Part shown: positions 55,349 to 64,000 of the stretch, piece by piece
Numbering within the stretch: position 1 is the stretch's first letter
How the letters are laid out: the number at the start of each line of letters is the position of its first letter
Assembly (NCBI GenBank): GCA_045588485.1
Contig: JAZNEI010000089.1
Coordinates: forward strand, 1 to 64,000
DNA: 64,000 nucleotides
Source of the DNA: HGM04593 sp045588485
Lineage (GTDB): Bacteria > Bacteroidota > Bacteroidia > Bacteroidales > Bacteroidaceae
Direction: 5' to 3'
Position numbers and translations under genes: made by a program
The notes under the pieces: model-generated
Databases searched by the model: none
What the model was told of the DNA's origin: nothing
The model's input: the letters and a program-made list of their open reading frames with translations, nothing else

Positions 55349-55604
55349 CTTGTGAAATCAAGGTTTCTTTGCAAAAAAAGAACACTTATTAGTAACCTTG
55401 AATATTTTTTTACAAAATAGACAGTAGGATGAACACACCTCTAAAATTTGCCTTTTCCTAAGGCGCTACCTATTTATTACGAACAATTAAAATTATTAAC
55501 ACAAGAAAGCATCTCTGTTCTTATATATACTGTCCATTTGGAATTAGGCTCAGAGTTAAATAATATAGAACAGTTAGTCGCCTTCTTAAAAACACAACAA
55601 AATT

Positions 55605-55955
55605 ATGAAAAAGTTTTTTTTACTGGCATTTGCCATTTGTCTTTCTATTACAGTAATAAACGCGCAAGTATTCTTAGGAAATAGTGATGAAAAAGTTTCC
55701 ACATCAGGTCTTGTAAAAAAGAGTGCCGCAGAAACCACTGTTACCACAGAGCAGAAACCAGCTACAACAGATTCAAAATATAAGGGTCTTACAGACTATG
55801 CTGTGAGTCTTAATTTCGATTCAAAAATATATGGCTTTAACATCGGTGGCACAAAATCTCATTTCGGTGTCGCTTTTGGAGAAGACATCAAAAGCGTAGT
55901 GTTTGGTTATGGTTTTGGAGGTGCAAGCGTTTCTGATAGCCGTCGTGAACTGTAA
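55605..55955 (+). CDS. Short secreted protein, possibly a truncated outer-membrane barrel
   Basis: 116 residues with a signal peptide (KKFFLLAFAICLSITVINAQ), a Thr/Ala-rich linker (~35-58), and beta-like strands with alternating residues (YAVSLNFDSKIYGFNIGG, SVVFGYGFGG). It ends abruptly at SRREL, as if the rest of a barrel was lost. No family assigned. Confidence 0.6.
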   Translation: MKKFFLLAFAICLSITVINAQVFLGNSDEKVSTSGLVKKSAAETTVTTEQKPATTDSKYKGLTDYAVSLNFDSKIYGFNIGGTKSHFGVAFGEDIKSVVFGYGFGGASVSDSRREL

Positions 55956-55977
55956 TGACTTTGTAATAAGAAGATAA

Positions 55978-56763
55978 ATGCAACCAAGACATCATAACAG
56001 AAGACAGTATTTTAACGAGCTCGCTGTTACAAGTGAGAAGTACTTTATTCCTTATATCCAACAATTCTGCAAGGTAAGCGACAAGTTGAATGTGCTGGAG
56101 ATTGGTTGTGGCGATGGCGGGAATCTATTGCCATTCTCGCGTATGGGCTGCAATGTGGTTGGTGTGGACATGTGCGAGGGACGTATAAGGGACGCCAGGA
56201 AATTCTTTGAGGAGGAGGGTGCCGAAGGACGTTTCATTGCTTCCGATGTTTTCCAGATAGAGGAACTCCGACATCAGTTTGACCTTGTAATATGTCATGA
56301 TGTGATTGAACATATATATGACAAGAGTGGGTTTGTGCAGAAGTGTAAGCAGATGTTGAAAGAAGATGGGGTAATCTTTATCTCTTTTCCTGCTTGGCAT
56401 ATGCCGTTCGGTGGTCATCAACAGTTGTGTCAAAGTCGTTTTCTGTCGCACTTGCCGTTCTTTCACTTGCTTCCGGCCGCATTATATGGGTGGACTCTTA
56501 AGGCCTTCAAGGAGAATGAAGAGTGTGTCAGCGGACTATTGGATATAAAGCGCACTAAATGTCCGATAGAGTTGTTTGAAAGGACTGTAAGGAAAGAAGG
56601 TTTTGAAACCATTGACAGGACTCTTTATTTCATCAATCCGCACTATGAGGTGAAATTCAATCTCCGTCCAAGGAAATTATATGCAGCTATCGGTGGAATT
56701 CCACGGGTCCGCAATTTCTTCACTACATCCTGTTTCTACTTCCTGAAGCCTATTGAGGGATAA
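55978..56763 (+). CDS. Class I SAM-dependent methyltransferase
   Basis: 261 residues. VLEIGCGDGGNLLPF (motif I, near 38), VVGVDMCEGRI (motif II) and DLVICHDVIEH (motif IV) mark a Methyltransf_11/UbiG-like Rossmann fold. Substrate unknown; the C-terminal part is aromatic and basic. Begins 22 bp after the short secreted protein. Confidence 0.85.
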   Translation: MQPRHHNRRQYFNELAVTSEKYFIPYIQQFCKVSDKLNVLEIGCGDGGNLLPFSRMGCNVVGVDMCEGRIRDARKFFEEEGAEGRFIASDVFQIEELRHQFDLVICHDVIEHIYDKSGFVQKCKQMLKEDGVIFISFPAWHMPFGGHQQLCQSRFLSHLPFFHLLPAALYGWTLKAFKENEECVSGLLDIKRTKCPIELFERTVRKEGFETIDRTLYFINPHYEVKFNLRPRKLYAAIGGIPRVRNFFTTSCFYFLKPIEG

Positions 56764-56802
56764 ATATTTGTCATAACACTATAATCATTATTACTTATTA
56801 CT

Positions 56803-57212
56803 ATGAAAGCGTTTTTTTCCAAAACTTATTAATCGTATTCCTGAATTTTCGCAGAAGAATTATGCACTTGCAAGTAAAATATGTGCCGGTTTGTTGGTTG
56901 CAGTAGGAATATTCTTTATTTATGAAATGTTCACTGTTGGGGATTTTGGAATTGCCGTGAACTGGAATTTCTTTACATCGGCATGGTTTTGGCCAATTAT
57001 TTATGGCTGCTTGATATATTATCCTCTTATGTGTGTGTTTGCATTGTTGGGTCTTATCCTGCCTTATGCTCTTGCCGTAATTCTGTTGGCTATCCCTGTT
57101 TTGTTCTTCCTTAGCGAGAAGTATACCCAGAACCTGCGTTTCCGTTCGGCAATCCTTATTGTGGTTACACTGCTGCTGACTGTAGGTCTTGGTTGGGCTG
57201 CCATTCTGCCTG
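56803..57212 (+). pseudogene. Membrane-protein gene with a T7 frameshift, truncated at a tRNA fragment
   Basis: ATG 56803 opens MKAFF, then a run of seven T (56812-56818) shifts frame into a stop. With six T the frame would read on as MKAFFPKLINRIPEFSQKN and into the hydrophobic segments from LLVAVGIFFIYEMF to ILIVVTLLLTVGLGW, about four helices. After ~57205 the sequence becomes a tRNA 3' half, so the native C-terminus is gone. Doubly broken, no function assigned. Confidence 0.72.
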
Positions 57213-57252
57213 TCACGCAGGGGGTCACGGGTTCGAGTCCCGCTTCGAGTAC
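57205..57252 (+). pseudogene. tRNA 3' half (GTC anticodon), fused to a coding sequence
   Basis: An anticodon stem-loop CTGC-CTGTCAC-GCAG, a variable region, a T arm CGGG-TTCGAGT-CCCG and a 3' acceptor strand (TTCGAGT) are present, but no matching 5' acceptor (ACTCGAA) or D arm lies upstream. It is the tail of a tRNA-Asp-like gene, a likely old attachment-site remnant. It differs from the two intact tRNA-Asp copies in the acceptor. Confidence 0.75.
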
Positions 57253-57259
57253 TGCAGTT

Positions 57260-57304
57260 AGACAATCCCTTGTAAGACAAACATCTACAAGGGATTGTCT
57301 TGTT
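57260..57304 (+). terminator. Terminator hairpin after the tRNA fragment
   Basis: AGACAATCCCTTGTA (57260-57274) pairs perfectly with TACAAGGGATTGTCT (57286-57300), followed by TGTTT. It is placed where a tRNA terminator would be, supporting a tRNA origin for the preceding fragment. Confidence 0.8.
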
Positions 57305-57369
57305 TATGTACATAAACATTTTATCCAAATCAGAATTCGAGTTAAGAATTTTATCGGCTCAGTAGAAAT

Positions 57370-57600
57370 TTACTGTGGGTAAGCATATAAATTTGAAATT
57401 ATGAAAAGGAAGAATTTTTTATCAACCACATCTCTCAAGTTCGCATCAACATCGGTACAACCGCAAATGATAAAATCAACAATGTCAATATATCCGTGTC
57501 CTGTTGTAGCGTTATCGCCATCATTTAACCCGAGTAGTGTCATTGCCGATGCAAAATGTATTCTCTTGCCATCCTCTGTTCTATCAAAGCGACGAGAGGA
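57370..57600 (-). pseudogene. HipA-type kinase internal remnant
   Basis: On the minus strand the frame reads RRFDRTEDGKRIHFASAMT, then LLGLNDGDNATTGHGYIDIV and DFIICGCTDVDANLRDVVDK, then drifts to a stop at 57370. This matches the middle of HipA Ser/Thr kinases, short of the SDDH catalytic segment, so it is inactive. It abuts the second dacB copy. No hipB is adjacent. Confidence 0.75.
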
Positions 57601-57816
57601 ATAAGCGGAACAATGAAAAACCGCACCAAGGATAGTGCTGCATATAAAAAGATATATGCAAAGACGGGTACCGTAAAGGGAGTATGCACATTGGCAGGCT
57701 ATGCCAAAGCTGCTAACGGACACACTTTGGCATTTGTTATTCTTAATCAAGGTTCTATGAGTGCCTCGACTGTACGTCGCTGGCAAGACAAGGTGTGCGA
57801 TGCTTTATGCCGATAA
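57600..57816 (+). pseudogene. dacB: Second copy of the dacB 3' end (about 70 codons)
   Basis: Reads ISGTMKNRTKDSAAYKKIYA and KTGTVKG through RRWQDKVCDALCR. Bases 57625-57749 are identical to 54444-54568 (125 bp); the flanks on both sides differ mostly at third codon positions. It lacks the SxxK and SxN motifs and any start, so it is not functional. Confidence 0.93.
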
Positions 57817-57824
57817 TCCGTGTA

Positions 57825-58748
57825 TCATCGCTTTATCGCCTTCAAATTCCGCACTAGCTGTTCGTATCCGCAACGCTCAACGGCGCTGTCTGTAAAAAGT
57901 TCGTTGTATCTCTCGGGCGAGAGGTTGTGCCAATCTTCATCACTCATAGCAATCAGAGAATCCTTTGCCCAAAATTCGCTAACATCGGTTGCACGTGCAT
58001 CCTTGTTATGTGGGCATGACGTTTGGCAGCGGTCGCATCCGTAGAAACAATTTCCCATCATTTTACCGACGTTTTTTGGCAGTTCGCCACGGTGCTCTAT
58101 TGTAAGGTAAGATAAGCATTTACGTGCATCGAAACTATCGACTCTTAGAGCATCCGAGGGGCAGGCTTTTATGCAGCGGTCGCAGTCGCCACAGAGATTC
58201 CCAATTATAGGAGTGTCGTAATCAAGCTCGACATCTATCAGCAGTTCGCCCAAGAAAAAATAGGACCCTGCCCCGGGGATAATAAGCTGATGGTTCTTTC
58301 CTATAAAACCAATGCCCGACTGCGCTGCCCAATGGCGCTCCAATACGGGGGCTGTGTCGCAGAATGCGCGGCCTTGTATCGGTTGAATCTCGTTTATGCG
58401 TTTCATTAGCATAAAGAGTTTATCTTTTACAACCTTGTGATAGTCCCTGCCAAGGGCATAGCGCGACAGATGCAATCGTCCTTTTACAATATCTTGCGGG
58501 CGGGGGCAGTAGCTGAGTGCTACACATATTATACTTCTACAGCCGGGTACCAATAGCCGAGGGTCGGTGCGCTTGTCGCAGTTGCGTTCGAGGTAGCCCA
58601 TCGTGCCGTGTCGTCCTTCGCCTACCCACTGTGCCAGATAAGTGGCAGTGTCGGCATCCGTAGCATCTGCTTTTGCAATGCCACATACTGCAAAGCCGAG
58701 GCTTTTGGCCTCGGCTTTTATCAGTTGTGTAAGTTTATCTCTTTGCAT
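57825..58748 (-). CDS. queG: Epoxyqueuosine reductase QueG
   Basis: 307 residues. The cobalamin-binding domain is followed by two 4Fe-4S motifs, CGDCDRCIKACPSDALR and YGCDRCQTSCPHN. Performs the last step of queuosine tRNA modification. ATG 58748 overlaps the stop of the next upstream gene (TGATG); an in-frame GTG at 58751 is less likely. Confidence 0.94.
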   Translation of the reverse strand: MQRDKLTQLIKAEAKSLGFAVCGIAKADATDADTATYLAQWVGEGRHGTMGYLERNCDKRTDPRLLVPGCRSIICVALSYCPRPQDIVKGRLHLSRYALGRDYHKVVKDKLFMLMKRINEIQPIQGRAFCDTAPVLERHWAAQSGIGFIGKNHQLIIPGAGSYFFLGELLIDVELDYDTPIIGNLCGDCDRCIKACPSDALRVDSFDARKCLSYLTIEHRGELPKNVGKMMGNCFYGCDRCQTSCPHNKDARATDVSEFWAKDSLIAMSDEDWHNLSPERYNELFTDSAVERCGYEQLVRNLKAIKR

Positions 58749-59359
58749 CACTCAAATATCTTGAATGTATATCCCTGCTCCAATAGCCAGTCGAGTGAGC
58801 GTGGCAGTGCGTAGCGCAGATTACTCTCGCTGCGCATAGAGTCGTGGAATGTAATGATGGAGCCGTTACGTGTGTAGCGCTTTACGTTGGCAAGCACATC
58901 TTCGCCATAAAGACGGAAACTGTAGTCGCGCGTAACAAGGTCCCACATTACAAACTGGTAGCGTTTGCTCAGTTCGCGGTATTGTGCATTACGTAGGAAA
59001 CCGTGTGGTGGACGGAAGAGGTTGCTGTGTATAAAAGCATCGGCCTGGTCGACATTGTCTATATAGTCCTTTGTCGATGTAAAAAGCCCTTTCACATGGT
59101 TGAAGGTGTGGTTGCCCACTCTGTGTCCCTCCTCTACAACCTGCATGAATTCCTGTGGAAACTTATGCACATTGTCGCCCACCATAAAAAAGGTTGCTTT
59201 GATGCCGTAACGTCCCAACAGTTCCACGACCCAAGGGGTAATAACGGGTATAGGCCCGTCATCGAAGGTCAGATAAACCGACCTGTCGTTAGGGTCCATA
59301 CGCCACAATGCCTTGGGGTACAGATTGCGAAAGAATGTTGGTACCTGCTCTATAAACAT
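58748..59359 (-). CDS. NodB-type polysaccharide deacetylase
   Basis: 203 residues. TFDDGP (metal Asp and base Asp), HTFNHVKG (H-x-x-N-H metal site), RPPHG and ITFHDS are catalytic motifs of carbohydrate esterase family 4. No signal peptide. Substrate could be peptidoglycan or another amino sugar. Confidence 0.92.
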   Translation of the reverse strand: MFIEQVPTFFRNLYPKALWRMDPNDRSVYLTFDDGPIPVITPWVVELLGRYGIKATFFMVGDNVHKFPQEFMQVVEEGHRVGNHTFNHVKGLFTSTKDYIDNVDQADAFIHSNLFRPPHGFLRNAQYRELSKRYQFVMWDLVTRDYSFRLYGEDVLANVKRYTRNGSIITFHDSMRSESNLRYALPRSLDWLLEQGYTFKIFE

Positions 59360-59363
59360 ACTC

Positions 59364-62300
59364 TTATAGGTGTTTACGCATCAGATTATACAAACGTTCG
59401 AACTCTTTGTCGTATTTTATGGCAAGGTCGTGATACTCCTTACCGCCGCCCTCGAATATCTCGACAACGTTCTGTAGGCACATAGCACTCATTCTTACAC
59501 TGTTGAATACTCTTGCAAATGATCGTTTGCTCATTCCTGCATACCAATTGATGTACTCAACCTGCTCATCGGCTATGGATGATAGAATTGCACGTGCTTT
59601 ATCTGTCTCACCAAGATCGATATAGGTCTTACCCATCTCGGTTCCGCTAAAGAACTCATGTGGTACAATAGACGAGGGAAGCTCGGTCTCGGCAAGAGTA
59701 AGTACATTGAGCGCTTTATCTTTCTTACCCTCGGCACACAACTGTGATGCCAAAGAAGAGAGCAGACGACGATGGGTGTATATCATACGCTGTGTTGTCT
59801 CGTCAACGTAGTAGTCGGGGTTGTCTTTAAGACCACCGAACTTGAAACGGTCCATTACATTATGATAGAAACGTTCGGTATCGGCTACTACAACCTCGTC
59901 TATACCGTTATTTCCGCTATATCCAAGCTCTTTCCAGTTGAATGGGGTGATGCGGTAGGCAAGACCTTCCTGCACGAAGAAGTCGCTGAGAGAGCCAAGA
60001 TAGTTGCTCTTGCCCACTGTCATTGACATATAAAGCGGGCGCTCCCAGTTTGTCTGTGCAAGCATCTCTAGCAGCATAAGGTCGTGACGGTAAAGACGGT
60101 TACGTCCCTTAAGAGATATTTTCATATATTCGGGCATCTCCTCGGCATACTCCTCGGGGATTATCATTCCCGAACGTTTTACAGCTTCTCGGTCTATCTT
60201 CAGATAGAGAGTGTCGGTGGGTATAACGTGGAATGTTTCATTCTTTGAACGTACCCAATATTTCATGACATTCTGTATCTCAAACGGATTTTCGCCCCAA
60301 TTCTTCTTGGCTGCCTCAGGGTTTTGTTTGTATAGTGCGAGGATTCTCTCTTTATACTCGGGAGCGATGCTTATAGCTTCGTTGCTGTTGCCTGCATAGT
60401 CTATTCTATCCCACATTATGGGAATAGATGGAGAGTCGTAGGCGGGACGGCGCATCTGGTCGATGTACCAGTCGGTCTGCAGATACGATAGGTTACATAC
60501 TCGCGAATCGGTACGTACACCCTCAACCTCCTGGCTGTACCACAAGGGGAATGTGTCATTGTCGCCACAAGTGAAGATTATGGGGTTGCCATCCTCGGGC
60601 ATACTGTTCAGATAGTTCTGACCAAAGTCGCGGCAGGCATAGCGTCCGCTGCGGTCGTGGTCATCCCAGGTCTGCGATACCATCTGCACCGGAACGAGCA
60701 GGCAGACAACTGTAACAGCGCTGCTTATTGCTACATTTCTCTTTTTCAGCATCTCGGTAATTGCTGCTACTCCCATACCAATCCAAATTGCGAATGCATA
60801 GAATGAACCGGCGTATGCATAGTCGCGCTCACGAGGCTGCAAAGGAGTCTGGTTCAGATAGAGTACAATGGCGATACCTGTCATAAAGAACAAGAAGAAT
60901 ACCACCCAGAACTGCTGTGTACCTTTTTTGCCTTTACGCAATTGCCACATAAAGCCAAGAATACCCAAAATAAGAGGCAGGGCATAGAATACGTTACGTC
61001 CCTTGTTCTCTTTAAGTGTAGTGGGAATATCATCTTGATTGGCAATCAGTAAGTTGTCTATAAACGGAATACCTGTAATCCAATTGCCTTTGTCCATCTC
61101 TCCGTGACTCTGAATGTCGTTCTGTCGGCCGACGAAGTTCCAAAGGAAGTATCTCCAATACATGTGGTTCAACTGGTAGTTGATGAAGAATTTCAGGTTC
61201 TCGAACTGAGTGGGCATGATAACATCCAATGTCTCTCCACCTACACGATAGGCGACTCTTTTGCCTTTGATTTCTCCTACCCAATCCTCGTACAGATTAA
61301 CTTTGTTGGCACCGTACATAGAGTGTTCTTTACTGTACATACGGGGAAAGAGCATATTTTGAGCATATTTTACCTCGAAATTGTGTCTCAGAAGCTCGTA
61401 AGAGTCTTTCTCATCAGGAGAAGCCTTCTCCTTAGGTGCATATACAGGAGCGCCATCCACAGTCTCGGCACGATAGCCGTCGCCGGTGCGTATGTAGTTA
61501 TATTCCGAGCTGTAGGCAGGGCCGTAGAAGAGAGGACGGTCGCCATACTGCTCACGGCCGAGGTAAGAACCAAGCGAGAAGATATCCTCGGGTGAGTTCT
61601 GGTCCATGGGGGTATTGGCAGCCGAACGTATTACAATCACTGCATACGACGAATAGCCAATCATAATTAGCAGCATACATAGCAGCGACGTGTTCAGAAG
61701 GCGCAGATTAAGTAGATAATCCTCTTTGACCTTGACAAACAGCAGATACGACAGCACTGCCAACACAGCAATACCCAAAATAATACTCATAGTGCCGTAG
61801 CCATAGAATGGTATACCCATTAATCCAATTGCTGCAACAAACGCTATTGCAAGGTTGCGGCGATTCTTTCCACGTTCGCTCTCGAAGAGACCCCAGATGA
61901 GTGCTCCAAAAAGCAGAACAAGATAGGTGATGAGACCTGTGTTGAAAGGCAGGCCAAGAGTGTTTACAAACAAAAGCTCGAACCATCCGCCTACTTTTAC
62001 TACTCCCGGAACAATGCCGTAGAGTACCGCTGCAACTATAATCGCCGATGCTACAAGTGCCATGAAAGCACCTTTTATGCTTGCGTTGGGCTTTTTCTTG
62101 AAATATACGACAAGTACAATGGCAGGAATACACAAAAGGTTAAGCAGATGGACACCGATAGAGAGTCCCACAAGATAGGCAATTAGTACCAACCAACGGT
62201 CGCTGTGTGCCGAGTCGGCCTGCTCCTCCCATTTTAGGATAAGCCAGAATACCACAGCTGTAAAGAGTGATGAGTAACCATAAACCTCGCCTTCGACAGC

Positions 62301-62717
62301 GCTGAACCAATAAGTATCGCTCCAGGTATATGCAAGAGCACCCACAAGACCCGAACCTAAGATGGTGATTATCTGCGAGTTTGTGATATTGTTGGCATCC
62401 GAAACAATCAATTTCCTTGTAAGATGTGTAATACTCCAGAAAAGGAATAAAATACCACCTGCACTAAGCAGTGCCGACATAATATTTACCATATACGCAA
62501 CCTGCTGAGGCTCGGCAAACGATGAAAAAACGTTTGCTGTGAGCATAAAGAAGGGGGCACCGGGGGGGTGACCAACTTCGAGTTTGTTGCCTGAGAGGAT
62601 AAACTCGGGACAGTCCCAAAAACTTGCGGTAGGCTCCACGGTAGTGCAGTATGTAATAGCTGCAATAAGGAATGTGAGCCATCCGAAGATGTTGTTTAAT
62701 GTTTTGTAACGCTTCAT
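59364..62717 (-). CDS. DUF2723-family membrane protein (GT117-like)
   Basis: 1117 residues from ATG 62717. About twelve membrane helices in the N-terminal 650 residues, with the conserved ASFWDCPEFI and EVGHPPGAPFFML stretch, typical of DUF2723 proteins of Bacteroidetes. A long soluble C-terminal part follows, ending in TPR-like helices. Proposed O-glycosylation-related glycosyltransferase; activity not proved here. Confidence 0.9.
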   Translation of the reverse strand: MKRYKTLNNIFGWLTFLIAAITYCTTVEPTASFWDCPEFILSGNKLEVGHPPGAPFFMLTANVFSSFAEPQQVAYMVNIMSALLSAGGILFLFWSITHLTRKLIVSDANNITNSQIITILGSGLVGALAYTWSDTYWFSAVEGEVYGYSSLFTAVVFWLILKWEEQADSAHSDRWLVLIAYLVGLSIGVHLLNLLCIPAIVLVVYFKKKPNASIKGAFMALVASAIIVAAVLYGIVPGVVKVGGWFELLFVNTLGLPFNTGLITYLVLLFGALIWGLFESERGKNRRNLAIAFVAAIGLMGIPFYGYGTMSIILGIAVLAVLSYLLFVKVKEDYLLNLRLLNTSLLCMLLIMIGYSSYAVIVIRSAANTPMDQNSPEDIFSLGSYLGREQYGDRPLFYGPAYSSEYNYIRTGDGYRAETVDGAPVYAPKEKASPDEKDSYELLRHNFEVKYAQNMLFPRMYSKEHSMYGANKVNLYEDWVGEIKGKRVAYRVGGETLDVIMPTQFENLKFFINYQLNHMYWRYFLWNFVGRQNDIQSHGEMDKGNWITGIPFIDNLLIANQDDIPTTLKENKGRNVFYALPLILGILGFMWQLRKGKKGTQQFWVVFFLFFMTGIAIVLYLNQTPLQPRERDYAYAGSFYAFAIWIGMGVAAITEMLKKRNVAISSAVTVVCLLVPVQMVSQTWDDHDRSGRYACRDFGQNYLNSMPEDGNPIIFTCGDNDTFPLWYSQEVEGVRTDSRVCNLSYLQTDWYIDQMRRPAYDSPSIPIMWDRIDYAGNSNEAISIAPEYKERILALYKQNPEAAKKNWGENPFEIQNVMKYWVRSKNETFHVIPTDTLYLKIDREAVKRSGMIIPEEYAEEMPEYMKISLKGRNRLYRHDLMLLEMLAQTNWERPLYMSMTVGKSNYLGSLSDFFVQEGLAYRITPFNWKELGYSGNNGIDEVVVADTERFYHNVMDRFKFGGLKDNPDYYVDETTQRMIYTHRRLLSSLASQLCAEGKKDKALNVLTLAETELPSSIVPHEFFSGTEMGKTYIDLGETDKARAILSSIADEQVEYINWYAGMSKRSFARVFNSVRMSAMCLQNVVEIFEGGGKEYHDLAIKYDKEFERLYNLMRKHL

Positions 62718-62791
62718 TATATTGGAATAGTTTGTTTGCTCTATTCGAGTTGGCAATAATCGCTTTCGGATATACTACCCGTAAAATTGTG

Positions 62792-62822
62792 CAAAGTTAC
62801 CTATTCGCAGGGAAATGAACAA
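62792..62822 (-). promoter_or_regulatory. Promoter of the DUF2723-deacetylase-queG operon
   Basis: On the minus strand TTG (62820-62822), a 20 bp spacer and TAACTTTG (62792-62799) match the Bacteroidetes consensus. The ATG lies 74 bp downstream. Three genes with 4 bp or smaller gaps follow. Confidence 0.72.
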
Positions 62823-62879
62823 GATATTAACCGAAAATAGTGTTAATAAGGTAGAAAATAACCCGTTAACCCTATCTCC

Positions 62880-64000
62880 TTAGAGTGGGTCAACGTCGTA
62901 ATACATTGTTATGCTTTTGTATCTTTTGTCGGCAAGAAGCTCTGCTTGTAGCGCCTCGAGTGCTTCGTTAATGCGGTACTGCGAGAGATTACTCTCAATC
63001 TTCAGCACAATCTTGCGTATGAACTGCTGTTGCACACGGGCAACGGGAGGAAGGTCGGGACCAAGTACACGATGCTCAAAAATTTCACGCATACGATGGG
63101 CTATATGCTCGGAAAATTCGTCCAAAATACGACAATCGCGGTGCTTAATATATACGTAAACCAACCGATGAAATGGTGGATAATGGAACATCATACGTTC
63201 CGATAGCTGGTTGTCGTAGAACTGCATATAGTTGTTGCTTACTATAAGCGGAATGATAGGATTCTCGGGCTGATGTGTCTGAAGAAAGACCTTGCCCTGT
63301 CCGCTTTTGCGTCCTGCACGTCCTGAAACCTGTGCCATCAGTTGGAAAGCGCGTTCCGAGGCTCTGAAGTCGGGGTAGTTGAGCAGGGTGTCGGCATTAA
63401 GTATTCCTACGACCGAAACATTGTCAAAATCGAGTCCCTTAGAGACCATTTGTGTACCAATGAGAATATCTGTTGCCCCACTCTGAAAATCGTTTATGAT
63501 ATTCTCGTAGGCTGTGCGTGTACGTGTTGTATCGAGGTCCATACGGGCTATTCGTGCCTCGGGGAATATCTTTTGCAGGTCATCCTCTATTTTTTCGGTA
63601 CCGTAACCAAGGTTAATAAAATTGTTCTCCTCGCAGTTGGGACATATCTTAGGGGCAGGGATAGTGTATCCGCAGTAGTGACAGCTCAGTATTCCGGCAC
63701 TCTTATGCAGTGTCAGGCTTACATCGCAGTGCTTGCAGCGTGGAGTCCATCCACAGGTGCGACACTCGAGCAGGGGCGAGTAGCCTCGGCGGTTCTGAAA
63801 CAGTATTATCTGCTTTTTGTCTCTAAGTGCCTCGCTCATTGCCTCGACAAGAGGATCCGAGAATGGGCCTGTCATCCTTTTACGTCGCGAAAGGTCCTGA
63901 ATGTCGACAACCTCAATCTGCGGTAGTTGCAACGAACGGTAGCGTCGGGTAAGGCTCACAAGGCCATATTTCCCTGTTGTAGCATTGTAAAAGGTATCTA
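62880..64000 (-). CDS. priA: Primosomal helicase PriA (C-terminal part, cut by window edge)
   Basis: At least 373 codons; the frame stays open past the window edge (DTFYNATTGKYGLVSL). CRTCGWTPRCKHC and CHYCGYTIPAPKICPNC are the zinc-binding cysteines, and LIGTQMVSKGLDFDNVSVVG, QVSGRAGR and PPFHRLV the helicase C-terminal motifs. Restarts stalled forks. The Walker A half lies outside. Confidence 0.95.
   Translation of the reverse strand, partial: DTFYNATTGKYGLVSLTRRYRSLQLPQIEVVDIQDLSRRKRMTGPFSDPLVEAMSEALRDKKQIILFQNRRGYSPLLECRTCGWTPRCKHCDVSLTLHKSAGILSCHYCGYTIPAPKICPNCEENNFINLGYGTEKIEDDLQKIFPEARIARMDLDTTRTRTAYENIINDFQSGATDILIGTQMVSKGLDFDNVSVVGILNADTLLNYPDFRASERAFQLMAQVSGRAGRKSGQGKVFLQTHQPENPIIPLIVSNNYMQFYDNQLSERMMFHYPPFHRLVYVYIKHRDCRILDEFSEHIAHRMREIFEHRVLGPDLPPVARVQQQFIRKIVLKIESNLSQYRINEALEALQAELLADKRYKSITMYYDVDPL

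Noticed and set aside
55448..55684. 78-codon frame with TTG start before the secreted protein
   Set aside because: It overlaps the signal peptide of the better-supported gene at 55605 and has no clean start; possibly a decayed gene but not supportable.
57205..57252. Complete tRNA gene
   Set aside because: No D arm and no 5' acceptor strand pairing with TTCGAGT.

Overview
The window is chromosomal DNA from a member of the Bacteroidales (Bacteroidetes). The evidence is a SusC/SusD pair, GldH and RicT next to the rod-shape operon, a DUF2723 protein, TlpA/DUF4369 lipoproteins, and promoters with the Bacteroidetes -7 element TAnnTTTG instead of a sigma70 -10 box. No species can be named from the sequence.

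1-9.4 kb is an accessory region anchored on tRNA-Asp. It holds two near-identical tRNA-Asp(GTC) genes, each inside a ~500-570 bp direct repeat, plus a third fragment carrying only the tRNA 3' end and its terminator. Left of the first tRNA is a GATC (DpnII-type) restriction-modification pair, cut by the window edge. Between the second tRNA and the 3'-end fragment is a module of Fic protein, type III Mod, type III Res and small ORFs. The layout looks like successive insertions at a tRNA 3' end, with no integrase in view. Between fic and mod are six heptamers alternating TGCACAA/TTGTGCA at an exact 21 bp pitch, the most regular unexplained signal in the window.

9.4-17 kb is housekeeping: GNAT acetyltransferase, family 2 glycosyltransferase, recR, engB, a TlpA-like lipoprotein, an SpmA-SpmB fusion, a metallophosphoesterase and ybeY. 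17.1-29.6 kb reads as one long operon behind a textbook promoter: a secreted protein, SusC, SusD, a DUF4843 lipoprotein, a PKD-like lipoprotein and three consecutive TlpA-type thioredoxin-fold proteins. It has no glycoside hydrolase. 29.6-40 kb holds a PAP2 phosphatase with an NAD-dependent epimerase, RNase R, a two-component system, an IS3-family element lying between that system and two PepSY-like secreted proteins, and an unlisted 3' remnant of glutaminase.

40-54.6 kb is the conserved block metF, holB, ricT, gldH (+), then rodA, mrdA, mreD, mreC, mreB, purH (-), nadB (-) and dacB (+). gldH and rodA overlap tail to tail.

54.6-57.8 kb is a second accessory island, bounded by full dacB and a second partial copy of its 3' end. 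The copies share an identical 125 bp core with diverged synonymous codons on both sides. The island has tandem promoter-like repeats related to those before the GATC system, a strongly structured leader-like RNA with an overlapping terminator hairpin before a small HTH gene, a SAM methyltransferase, a frameshifted membrane-protein remnant fused to a tRNA 3' half, and a hipA remnant. 57.8-64 kb returns to conserved genes: queG, a NodB-type deacetylase, a DUF2723 protein and the C-terminal part of priA.
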